Source: an uncultured Candidatus Melainabacteria bacterium
GTDB taxonomy: Bacteria; Cyanobacteriota; Vampirovibrionia; Gastranaerophilales; Gastranaerophilaceae
DNA: 29,347 bases
Reading direction: 5' to 3'
Assembly (NCBI GenBank): GCA_934777245.1
Contig: CAKVND010000028.1
Span: 1 to 29,347 of the forward strand
The first letter of the stretch is position 1. Every line of letters starts with the position of its first letter. A program made the position numbers and the translations under genes. Of this stretch, positions 23,004 through 29,347 are shown in pieces. Below the pieces are notes generated by a model. The model was not told where the DNA came from. It saw only the letters and a program-made list of their open reading frames with translations, and searched no databases.

Positions 23004-23700
23004 GTTTAAGAAGAAATCGAGAGTGCTTCTTATAGATGACAACTATGAACATTTGGCCGGTATAAGAGAACTTTTGAATCTTGAAGGAACTTTTGACGTT
23101 GTTGGTATTGCAACAAACGTTACTGTTGGTTTGAATTTAATCAAGAAATATCAACCGGATATCGTTTTACTTGACATGAATATGCCTGAAAGAGACGGTT
23201 TGCAAGGAATTATTGATATCGAAAAACTTGGATTAGATACAAAGATTTTAGCGCTTTCTGGATATGATGATGCAGATTTAATTTTTAGAGCAATGAAGAT
23301 TGGCGCTAAAGGCTATGTTCTAAAAACTATGGCATCAGCTCAACTTATTTATGCAATCGAAGAAGTTTTAAACGGTAAAATCTATTTACCAAACGCTTTG
23401 ACTTCAAGATTCTTTGAATACTTTCAACAAACATTCAGAAATGAAAACGCAAGAGCAGAAATTGAAAAAGAAGAAAACTTGCTTAACGAATTAACTCAAA
23501 GAGAAGAAGAAGTTTTGGAACTTTTAACTCAAGGTATTACTTACAAAGGCGTTGCAAACAAATTGTTCATCTCTGAAACAACTGTTAAAACACACGTAAA
23601 CAATATTTTCCAAAAATTGCAAGTTAATGATAGAACACAAGCTGTTTTGTATGCAATTAATAACGGATTTTTGAGCAAGAAGGTTAAAATTTCGGCGTAA
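22993..23700 (+). CDS. Response regulator with LuxR-type DNA-binding domain
   Basis: This is a two-component transcription factor of 235 residues. The receiver domain (about 10-125) has the acidic pair Asp15/Asp16, phosphate acceptor Asp61 in IVLLDMNMPERDG, Ser89 in ALSGYDD and Lys111 in GYVLK. A linker follows. The C-terminal LuxR/NarL helix-turn-helix (about 165-228) contains LTQREEEVLELLTQG and ISETTVKTHVNNIFQKL. ATG 22993 follows GGAAGGAAG. The next gene is a histidine kinase that leads into flagellar rod genes, so this regulator probably responds to that kinase and may control motility. LuxR-type output, rather than a sigma-54 activator, differs from the FlrC/FleR type. Confidence 0.93.
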   Translation: MRREFKKKSRVLLIDDNYEHLAGIRELLNLEGTFDVVGIATNVTVGLNLIKKYQPDIVLLDMNMPERDGLQGIIDIEKLGLDTKILALSGYDDADLIFRAMKIGAKGYVLKTMASAQLIYAIEEVLNGKIYLPNALTSRFFEYFQQTFRNENARAEIEKEENLLNELTQREEEVLELLTQGITYKGVANKLFISETTVKTHVNNIFQKLQVNDRTQAVLYAINNGFLSKKVKISA

Positions 23701-23708
23701 GGGGGAAT

Positions 23709-23791
23709 TCACCCCTCACCCGAAAATCTAAGTTTCGTACCATAAATGGTTCTCAACTTGATTTTCTACCCTCTCCCACAAGGGGCGAGGG
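23709..23791. repeat. CCCTCACC/CTCTCCC-type dispersed repeat, second locus
   Basis: The block begins CCCCTCACCC and ends with the imperfect hairpin CCCTCTCCC/GGGCGAGGG (23769-23777 with 23783-23791, one mismatch). It shares its word types with 17430-17537. It lies between the response regulator and the kinase, followed directly by a REP copy. Confidence 0.5.
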
Positions 23792-23807
23792 AGAGAGTGT
23801 GCAGAAT

Positions 23808-23831
23808 GTAGGTTGGGCATTCCTGCCCAAC
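23808..23831 (+). repeat. REP-like element, GTAG head
   Basis: GTAG is followed by GTTGGGCA-TTCC-TGCCCAAC, a perfect 8-bp stem. It has the same design as 894-914 with a different stem sequence. It ends 27 bases before the kinase start. Confidence 0.65.
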
Positions 23832-23858
23832 AAAAACAATAAATATTCAAAGGCAAAA

Positions 23859-25076
23859 ATGAAAAAAATTGTAAGACAACAAAACTATCTAAGAGAACTG
23901 ATTGATTCGCAAGAAAATCGTTTTCTGTCTCGTCAAGCACTACGATGTGTAATTCGTGGGGTTTTAGAACCATTGCTTGACAAGCCGGAAGAAGCTGTTG
24001 TTTTACATAGAATCATTGATAAAGCCGGAATCTTAGGTTTACTTAAAAGGCTTGAATTTTCTGAAATAGAAGATATTGATTATTCTGACGATAGCGAAAA
24101 CTTGAGAGAAAAAGTTTGGGCAGGAACAGAATTCTTATGCGTTTTGACTCACAGATTTGTTGCAATTCTTATTTGGGACAATAAAACCGAAAGTGAACAT
24201 ACTGTAAGATATTATTCAATATACAATTCAAAACTTCAAAACGAAGCGCTTGATATAATCAACAGAAATTCAATTTTTGATTTAAGACAATATCAAGAAA
24301 GCTTTAAACCGGACAGACGTGATAACATACTCTTGAACTCATCAATCAGACGTCTTGTAGAAAACATGGATGAATCATCCAAAGATGCGGTTTTGAAGTA
24401 TGCAGAAATTCAAACTTACAAACCTGAAAGAACGGACTCGGCAAGAGCAGTTGCGCATGAAATAAAAAATCAGCTTTCGATTTGTGATTTGTATACAGAA
24501 ATTATTAGAAAATATTGCAAGAAAAACGATATTAAAGCAGATACGATTGAAAACGCACTCAGTTGTTTGAATCGCGCAGTTAAAATTGCAAGCAATTCTT
24601 TGGTAGCATTAAAAGCTACAGGCGGATTGGATTTAAAACAACATAATTTAAAATCAATTATTGATAACGCTGTTGATTTGACGAAAGTTTACTTTGAATG
24701 CAAAAATATTAATTATGAAATTGAAAATAATGTAGACAAAGAAATTTTGGTTGATGAAAACAATTTTATTGCAGTGCTAATTAATTTAGTTAAAAATGCA
24801 GTAGAAGCGTTTGGCGAGAATGTCGGAGATGGTAAGTATATTAAGATTAAGACTGAAGAGGATGGAGAGTCTGCAATAATCAGAATTAGGAACAATGCAG
24901 AACGAATTACTCAGCCTGACATGATATTTGAAGAAGGATTTACAACAAAGAAAACTGGTTCAGGCTTGGGGTTAAGTATTTGTAAAAAATCAATTGAAGA
25001 GCAAGCAGGTTTATTAAAGCTTGCGCATTCAGGCGACGATTACACGGAATTTGTGATTAAGATAGGATTGGTGTAA
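23859..25076 (+). CDS. Soluble sensor histidine kinase
   Basis: The 405-residue kinase has no membrane helix, so it senses a signal in the cytoplasm. The N-terminal 190 residues are a sensor region of unknown type. The phospho-acceptor is His200 in AVAHEIKNQLS. The GHKL ATPase follows with N-box NLVKNAVEAF, and GSGLGLSICKKSIEEQAG near the end. The H-box with 'HEIKNQL' is of the NtrB type. I chose ATG 23859 (MKKIVRQQNY) because the longer frame from 23799 would translate a REP element. The ribosome site (AAAGG) is modest. Its stop is 2 bases before the flgB ATG, so it is cotranscribed with the flagellar rod genes. The response regulator just upstream is its likely partner. Confidence 0.88.
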   Translation: MKKIVRQQNYLRELIDSQENRFLSRQALRCVIRGVLEPLLDKPEEAVVLHRIIDKAGILGLLKRLEFSEIEDIDYSDDSENLREKVWAGTEFLCVLTHRFVAILIWDNKTESEHTVRYYSIYNSKLQNEALDIINRNSIFDLRQYQESFKPDRRDNILLNSSIRRLVENMDESSKDAVLKYAEIQTYKPERTDSARAVAHEIKNQLSICDLYTEIIRKYCKKNDIKADTIENALSCLNRAVKIASNSLVALKATGGLDLKQHNLKSIIDNAVDLTKVYFECKNINYEIENNVDKEILVDENNFIAVLINLVKNAVEAFGENVGDGKYIKIKTEEDGESAIIRIRNNAERITQPDMIFEEGFTTKKTGSGLGLSICKKSIEEQAGLLKLAHSGDDYTEFVIKIGLV

Positions 25077-25078
25077 AA

Positions 25079-25561
25079 ATGGACTTGATTACAAACAGAA
25101 CAATGGATATTACAAAACTCGGTATGGATGGCTTAATGGAAAGACAACATGCCGTAGCTTCTAATATCGCAAACGTTATGACACCGGGGTTTCAAAGAAA
25201 AGAAGTCGCTTTTGAGAGTCAACTTGCAGAAATTATTGAAAAAGAGGACTTGAAGGATTACATTAAAGGGCAAAACAGTATAGAATACAAACCGCCAATG
25301 GTGGATGTATTTACGGGTGATGTTCACACTTATAGAACTCCAACATTGCAAGAGAAAGCGTATTTGCAATCTAACACATTTGAACAATTTAAACCACAAG
25401 TTGTAACAGATGTATATAGCGGAACAAATTCATCAGGAAATAACGTTGAATTGGAACGTGAAATGATGGATTTATCAAAGACAGGTACTAAATACATGGT
25501 ATTATCAAATCTGGAAAGAAGACAGTTTACGACTGTTTCAGAGGCGATTAGAGGACAGTAG
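25079..25561 (+). CDS. flgB: Flagellar proximal rod protein FlgB
   Basis: FlgB is part of the rod that joins the basal body to the hook. The 160-residue protein is a little longer than usual. The N-terminal rod motif is clear: MERQHAVASNIANVMTPGFQ (about 20-39), then RKEVAFESQL. The middle has YRTPTLQEKAYLQ, and the C-terminus VELEREMMDLSKTGTKYMVL is the closing helix of the family. The start is the ATG 2 bases after the kinase stop; it has no ribosome site of its own and relies on coupling. It has no cleaved signal peptide and would use the flagellar export machine. flgC and fliE follow, separated by large inverted-repeat elements. Confidence 0.93.
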   Translation: MDLITNRTMDITKLGMDGLMERQHAVASNIANVMTPGFQRKEVAFESQLAEIIEKEDLKDYIKGQNSIEYKPPMVDVFTGDVHTYRTPTLQEKAYLQSNTFEQFKPQVVTDVYSGTNSSGNNVELEREMMDLSKTGTKYMVLSNLERRQFTTVSEAIRGQ

Positions 25562-25567
25562 AGAAGG

Positions 25568-25696
25568 GAGTGAATAAGTGAATATGTGAATAAGTGAATA
25601 AGTCCATTTTAGCTATTTTTAATATTGAACTGCGTTTACATTTGACAATAATTAATACGAACTTATTCACCTATTCACTTATTCACATATTCACTC
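25568..25696. repeat. 129-bp inverted-repeat element between flgB and flgC
   Basis: Arms at 25568-25603 and 25661-25696 match over 33 of 36 bases as inverted copies. Each arm is four or so units of GTGAATA plus one variable base, and all three mismatches fall at that variable position. The centre, read in reverse, has GTTCAATATT (25621-25630). As mRNA it would fold into a 36-bp hairpin between two flagellar genes. Confidence 0.85.
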
Positions 25697-25710
25697 AAAA
25701 AGAGGCACAC

Positions 25711-26217
25711 ATGAGTTTCAACATATTCGACATAGCCGGTTCCGGCATGACAGCACAAAGAGTTAAAATGGATACAGTTGCAAGTAATATTGCAAACATA
25801 AACACAACGCGTCAAGCTGACGGTTCAAAAGGTGTTTATGTAAAAAAAGACGTATCTTTTAGAACAATATATGAAGATAATTTGAACAAAGGTTATTCAA
25901 ATTTCTCCTCAAACAGTCCTGATGCTCAATTTGACCCAAGAACAGGTAACATGCTTATTAATGCTAATGTTGCGCTTAATAACGGTATGATTACAGGTGG
26001 GGTTCAAGTTGATGAAATTTATGAAGCAGAGGACGGAGTTAAGACCGTTTATGACCCGTCTCATCCGGATGCGGACGAAGAAGGGTACGTAGATTTGCCA
26101 AACATTAATCTTGTAGAAGAAATGGTTGGCATGATATCAGCATCAAAGGCTTATGAAGCAAACGCAACAGTTGCAGAAAACGTTAAGACGATGATGCAGA
26201 CAGCGATGAATATTTAG
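25711..26217 (+). CDS. flgC: Flagellar rod protein FlgC
   Basis: FlgC is the second proximal-rod protein. From ATG 25711 the product is 168 residues. FNIFDIAGSGMTAQRVKMDT and VASNIANINTTRQADG form the conserved N-terminus, and the end YVDLPNINLVEEMVGMISAS then KAYEANATVAENVKTMMQTA is the classic FlgC tail. I reject the GTG start at 25594, which would translate the inverted-repeat element. AGAGG about 7 bases upstream is the ribosome site. It lies between two large hairpins, so its stability and translation may differ from its neighbours. Confidence 0.95.
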   Translation: MSFNIFDIAGSGMTAQRVKMDTVASNIANINTTRQADGSKGVYVKKDVSFRTIYEDNLNKGYSNFSSNSPDAQFDPRTGNMLINANVALNNGMITGGVQVDEIYEAEDGVKTVYDPSHPDADEEGYVDLPNINLVEEMVGMISASKAYEANATVAENVKTMMQTAMNI

Positions 26218-26221
26218 AGAG

Positions 26222-26350
26222 GAGTGAATAAGTGAATAGGTGAATAAGTGAATAAGTTCGTATAAAATATATTCAATTTTTAACTCTGTTCAATATAGAA
26301 AATAACTTAAATGAACTTATTCACCTATTCACTCATTCACTTATTCACTT
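26222..26350. repeat. 129-bp inverted-repeat element between flgC and fliE
   Basis: Arms at 26222-26259 and 26313-26350 match over 34 of 38 bases and are made of GTGAATAN units, like the element at 25568. The centre has GTTCAATAT at 26288-26296. It aligns with the flgB-flgC element in the opposite orientation over about 27 central bases with some five differences. They are two copies of one family. Confidence 0.85.
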
Positions 26351-26368
26351 AACAAACGAGGCACAAAA

Positions 26369-26773
26369 ATGGATTTCACAACACCGAACATAACTGAATA
26401 CAATTTAAACGCCATAAATGACTATAATCAATTTTTGCAAGGTCATGCGTCGTTTGATGTTAAAAATAACGAGTTTGAAGAAGCTTTGGAAAAAGCTGCA
26501 AAAAGCTATCCTGTAAAAGATAAAAATGACAAAACAGGTTTGGGTAATTTTGCTTCACAAATGGGTAATGCGTTTTCAAATAGCTTGAATGCTGTTAATG
26601 ATGCGAAGATTACAGCAGATAAAATGCAAGAAGATATTGCAATGGGCGGTTCTACAAACATTCATGATGCGATGATTGCAGCAGAAAAAGCATCTCTAAG
26701 TATGCAAATGGCAATTCAAGTGCGTAACAGACTAGTTTCTGCTTATACTGATATTACAAGTATGGCATTATAA
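26369..26773 (+). CDS. fliE: Flagellar hook-basal body protein FliE
   Basis: FliE links the MS ring to the rod. The 134-residue product is longer than typical FliE (about 100), because of an Asn-rich N-terminal part of some 60 residues. The C-terminal half is typical: FSNSLNAVNDAKITADKMQE, then GGSTNIHDAMIAAEKASLSM and QMAIQVRNRLVSAYTDITSM. GAGG about 8 bases before ATG is the ribosome site. It is the last gene of the kinase-flgB-flgC-fliE run and is followed by a strong terminator. It is probably exported by the flagellar apparatus without a signal peptide. Confidence 0.93.
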   Translation: MDFTTPNITEYNLNAINDYNQFLQGHASFDVKNNEFEEALEKAAKSYPVKDKNDKTGLGNFASQMGNAFSNSLNAVNDAKITADKMQEDIAMGGSTNIHDAMIAAEKASLSMQMAIQVRNRLVSAYTDITSMAL

Positions 26774-26795
26774 TTAATAAGTTTAATATAATTAT

Positions 26796-26832
26796 AAAAG
26801 CGACGTCGAATTTAATTCAACGTCGCTTTTTG
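26796..26832. terminator. Terminator at the end of the flagellar operon
   Basis: AAAAGCGACGT (26796-26806) pairs with ACGTCGCTTTT (26820-26830), an 11-bp stem whose loop has a further GAATT/AATTC match, followed by T's. The A-run on the other side lets it also end the convergent SLH gene. Confidence 0.9.
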
Positions 26833-26851
26833 GGTTTTAAAGCTATTTTCC

Positions 26852-28270
26852 TTAGTAAAGAATAGTCAATACTTCATCAGGGTTTAAGCTTGAATCGTTA
26901 GTTGTGTTAGGTACGAAAATGTACTTAGCTTCATCAACGAATTCATAGCAAACGCCGAATGCTCCTGATACAGCAAGCTTAGTGATGTTATAAACACCTT
27001 TACCTACTGTAATAAAGCTGCTTCCTACGCTCTTAAGACCTTTAACAGGGTGCAATGAAGCAGTATCAGCAAATGCATCTGACCAGTTGTCGCCGTATTC
27101 TTCAACGCCATTTGCAACGATTTCAGCAGCAGAAGAAGCTGTTCTTCCTGCTACACCTGCAACTCTACCTACCATTGAGAATGGTGCGCCAAGAACTCTT
27201 GAAGCTACGTTAGGATTTTTAGTTACGTTAACTTCTGCAGATGAAAGTTGTTTAGGGAATTCAGCGCAGTTGTCACCGTTTTTGATGTTTTCGAATTGAA
27301 CTTCAATATAACCAGGTTTTTTAACTCCAGGTCTTGCAACGCTTGTTACTTTACCTTTTACAGTTGAACCAGCTGGATAAGTTACGCCTGCAATTTTTGT
27401 ATCTTCAACAGTTTTAGCTGTGAATGTATCGCCAACGTTAGAAGTTCTTGCGCTGATTCTTTCGCTTAACTTAATTTTAATAGCGATTGGTTCATATTTT
27501 GTCGCACAACCTGCAATACCTTTAGATGTATCAATTCTGAAGTTTGCTTTCAATGCGCCTAACATATAAGCAACTTGTTCTTTTGATAAATATTCATCGT
27601 TAACTACTTTATCTTTATCAGGAATTTTGTTTAAGATGTTTGAAGCGATAACTTCGTCAGCAGCACCTACTGCCCAGTTAGGGATGTATTTAACTGTTTG
27701 ACCTTCAAAAGTTGGAGTAGCAGTTCTATCAACATCTAAGTCCATCATTTTAGCGAAAGTAGCAAATACTTCTGCTTTTGTAATTGGTTGGTCAGGTTTG
27801 AATGTTGAATCAGGATAACCAATCATAACATCAGCTGTTAATGCTCTGTCGATTTGAGATTTAGCCCAATAATCAGCTGCAACGTCAGTATATTTGTTAC
27901 CTTTAACTTCTGTTAAATTTAAACCGTCAGCAATAATGAATGCTAATTCTGAACGTAATACAGGCATTTTAGGGTCATATAAACCGGCTCTTCTTGAGTC
28001 CATTTGACCTTTCATGTTGCAAAGCATTTGTTTTGCAAAACGAGCAACAACTACGTTTTGTTTACCTTCAATTGTTTTAACATTGCATGGTTTGTAAATT
28101 TTTCCACCAACGACAACATCGTTTTCTGAAGTTACCATTGCATGGCTTTGAGAACCGAACAATGTAGGATGAGCGTAAGCTTGAACATCAGCTGGTTCGC
28201 CTGCCATTGCTACGCAAGAAGTTACACAAGCAACACTTAAAACTGCTATAAGTTTTGTAGATAATTTCAT
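26852..28270 (-). CDS. Secreted S-layer-homology (SLH) domain protein
   Basis: The 472-residue protein has a signal peptide (about 1-23, MKLSTKLIAVLSVACVTSCV, likely cut after AMA). An SLH unit covers about 102-178, with LRSELAFIIADGLNL, YTDVAADYWAKSQIDRALTA, GYPDSTFKPDQPITKAEVF. A weaker second unit reaches to about 245. SLH domains bind peptidoglycan-linked polymers and hold outer layers or porins. The later part has a beta-rich segment (VGDTFTAKTVEDTKIAGVTY), then a helical small-residue region (about 360-390) and a C-terminal domain. It lacks the large beta-barrel of cyanobacterial SLH porins. AAAGGAG precedes ATG. It ends at the bidirectional terminator with fliE. Confidence 0.85.
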   Translation of the reverse strand: MKLSTKLIAVLSVACVTSCVAMAGEPADVQAYAHPTLFGSQSHAMVTSENDVVVGGKIYKPCNVKTIEGKQNVVVARFAKQMLCNMKGQMDSRRAGLYDPKMPVLRSELAFIIADGLNLTEVKGNKYTDVAADYWAKSQIDRALTADVMIGYPDSTFKPDQPITKAEVFATFAKMMDLDVDRTATPTFEGQTVKYIPNWAVGAADEVIASNILNKIPDKDKVVNDEYLSKEQVAYMLGALKANFRIDTSKGIAGCATKYEPIAIKIKLSERISARTSNVGDTFTAKTVEDTKIAGVTYPAGSTVKGKVTSVARPGVKKPGYIEVQFENIKNGDNCAEFPKQLSSAEVNVTKNPNVASRVLGAPFSMVGRVAGVAGRTASSAAEIVANGVEEYGDNWSDAFADTASLHPVKGLKSVGSSFITVGKGVYNITKLAVSGAFGVCYEFVDEAKYIFVPNTTNDSSLNPDEVLTILY

Positions 28271-28324
28271 ACTTCTCCTTTCCTTTTTACTCTCGCTTTT
28301 CTTTTTTTCGTTTTTATTATAACA

Positions 28325-29311
28325 CTATTTTTTCATTAGGTAGGCTTGAGGGTAACAAAAATCCTCTCTGAAGCCGATTCTTCTATACATTTTTAAAGCT
28401 TTATAATTATTTGTTTCAGTTGTTACGTTTACTTCGCTAAAAACTTTTTTACCTAATTTTGTCCAATCAACAATTGTTTTGATTGAACGGCTTAAAAGAT
28501 GTTCTGAAAAACCATGTCCTCTATGCTCTTTTTCGATAGCAACTAAAGGTAAGTTCGCTATTTTACCGCCGGTAACGTTTGCAAAAGCAAAACCTACAGG
28601 CTTATCGTTATATAAAAGCACAGAAGTAACTTCCGGTAAAAATTCTCCGTAAATGCTATCAACAACTTTATTGATAATATCTTTAGTGCCTTCTATAGTC
28701 TTAAATCTTGTATCATAAATAGCATCTTGAGTATCTCTGAATGATTCGTGAATAATTCTTACAGCGTCTTCTCTATAAGATGGGTCATAGCTTACAATTT
28801 TGTATTCAGAAGGTTTTTCGCTCAATTTCATGTTTTCTAAAATTCTTTCAGAAGAAGCGTTGCCCATCATAAATCTTAAAACAGCAAGTCCGATATACTT
28901 AAATCCATACTTTGAAATATCAGCAGTAAATACTGCTTGATGACCAAGCATAGGATAAGAAACAACTTTAGTTTGACGCTCAACTTCTGTTAATTCTAAA
29001 AACTTTTCAATTAAAAGTTTGATTTTTGTAAGTTCGTCTTCTGTTCCAAGGCAATGAATTAAGTTAAGTTCAACCGCTTCAGAGATTGACGTGGTATAAA
29101 CTAAAAACGCAGTAGGAATTTCATTTTCTTTTAAAACTATACATTTCATGTAGTCTTTTTCAACGGCATCAATAAATTCTTCATAAGGAAGCGGTTCAAG
29201 TTCAAATTTGTATTCGTCAACAGCTTTTGCCTTGAAGTCATTATAAACTCCTGCAAAGAATTTATAAATATTGCTGTTTAGTAATTCCACTTCGTATGAT
29301 GTATCTGCCAT
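28325..29311 (-). CDS. Two-domain GNAT acetyltransferase
   Basis: This 328-residue protein has a C-terminal GNAT domain (about 170-328) that transfers an acetyl group from acetyl-CoA to an amine. The acetyl-CoA loop is KEHRGHGFSEHLL (261-273), after strand LPLVAIE; VNVTTETNNYKALKMYRRIG (295-313) is the closing GNAT motif. The N-terminal half (about 1-150) resembles a second, degenerate GNAT fold without a clear acetyl-CoA loop. The substrate is unknown. GAGGA lies 8 bases before the ATG. It is upstream of the SLH gene on the same strand with 54 bases between, so the two may share a transcript. Confidence 0.8.
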   Translation of the reverse strand: MADTSYEVELLNSNIYKFFAGVYNDFKAKAVDEYKFELEPLPYEEFIDAVEKDYMKCIVLKENEIPTAFLVYTTSISEAVELNLIHCLGTEDELTKIKLLIEKFLELTEVERQTKVVSYPMLGHQAVFTADISKYGFKYIGLAVLRFMMGNASSERILENMKLSEKPSEYKIVSYDPSYREDAVRIIHESFRDTQDAIYDTRFKTIEGTKDIINKVVDSIYGEFLPEVTSVLLYNDKPVGFAFANVTGGKIANLPLVAIEKEHRGHGFSEHLLSRSIKTIVDWTKLGKKVFSEVNVTTETNNYKALKMYRRIGFREDFCYPQAYLMKK

Positions 29312-29347
29312 AAAATATCCTCTTGTTGCACTCTGAATTACATAATA

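Noticed and set aside
23799..23858. 20-residue N-terminal extension of the kinase
   Set aside because: The extension is encoded by a REP hairpin and has no ribosome site.
25594..25710. 39-residue N-terminal extension of FlgC from a GTG start
   Set aside because: It would translate the inverted-repeat element, and the ATG at 25711 has a ribosome site and the normal FlgC start.

Overview
The window is AT-rich bacterial DNA, apparently read with the standard bacterial code. It carries a bacterial flagellar set (flgL end, flgB, flgC, fliE), a secreted S-layer-homology (SLH) protein of the kind found in cyanobacterial-type envelopes, no photosynthesis genes, and small lineage-style proteins beginning MN(I/V)xSI. 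Together these suggest a flagellated, non-photosynthetic relative of Cyanobacteria (Vampirovibrionia/Melainabacteria, perhaps Gastranaerophilales). That placement is an inference from gene content; nothing in the window proves it.

Layout. (1) 1-3538 is core DNA: the 3' end of flgL, a small unknown protein, and the dTDP-sugar genes rfbB-rfbA, which overlap by ATGA. (2) About 3700-16640 is an accessory island, more AT-rich and full of genes with few recognisable relatives. It holds a HigB-like toxin pair (3744-4390), a membrane protein on the minus strand, a coupled pair of a coiled-coil membrane protein and an AlbA_2/GHKL ATPase (5261-7379), a three-gene operon with a PD-(D/E)XK nuclease that resembles GapS4a from memory (7570-10269), a small serine resolvase (10437), a three-gene minus-strand envelope operon with a divergent XRE regulator (11266-13478), a Rep-like gene behind three hairpins (13774), two small genes, and a large serine recombinase (14962-16659). 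The last codons of the recombinase run into the 3' end of tRNA-Leu(GAG), which marks the probable right end of the element. The left end could not be fixed. (3) 16723-17114 holds a 52-bp direct repeat carrying the 5' part of the tRNA. (4) 17115-29347 is core DNA again: dut; the minus-strand run decarboxylase, yajQ, mgtE and a radical-SAM gene; a LuxR-type response regulator and a soluble histidine kinase whose gene leads directly into flgB-flgC-fliE; then an SLH protein and a GNAT acetyltransferase on the minus strand.

How the parts may work together. The island looks like an integrative element with recombination genes at its right end and a cargo of likely anti-phage and toxin-antitoxin functions. 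The best candidates for an undescribed system are the 7570-10269 operon (GapS4-like nuclease and partner plus an unknown first gene) and the 5261-7379 pair. In the core, the kinase and response regulator lie in line with the flagellar rod genes and could tie motility to a cytoplasmic signal.

The core gaps carry at least five short hairpins headed by GTAG (the form of REP sequences mobilised by RAYT transposases) and three larger elements of about 130-154 bp. The larger elements have arms made of 8-bp or similar repeats around a shared GTTCAATAT centre; two of them sit between flgB, flgC and fliE. No CRISPR array or rRNA was seen.
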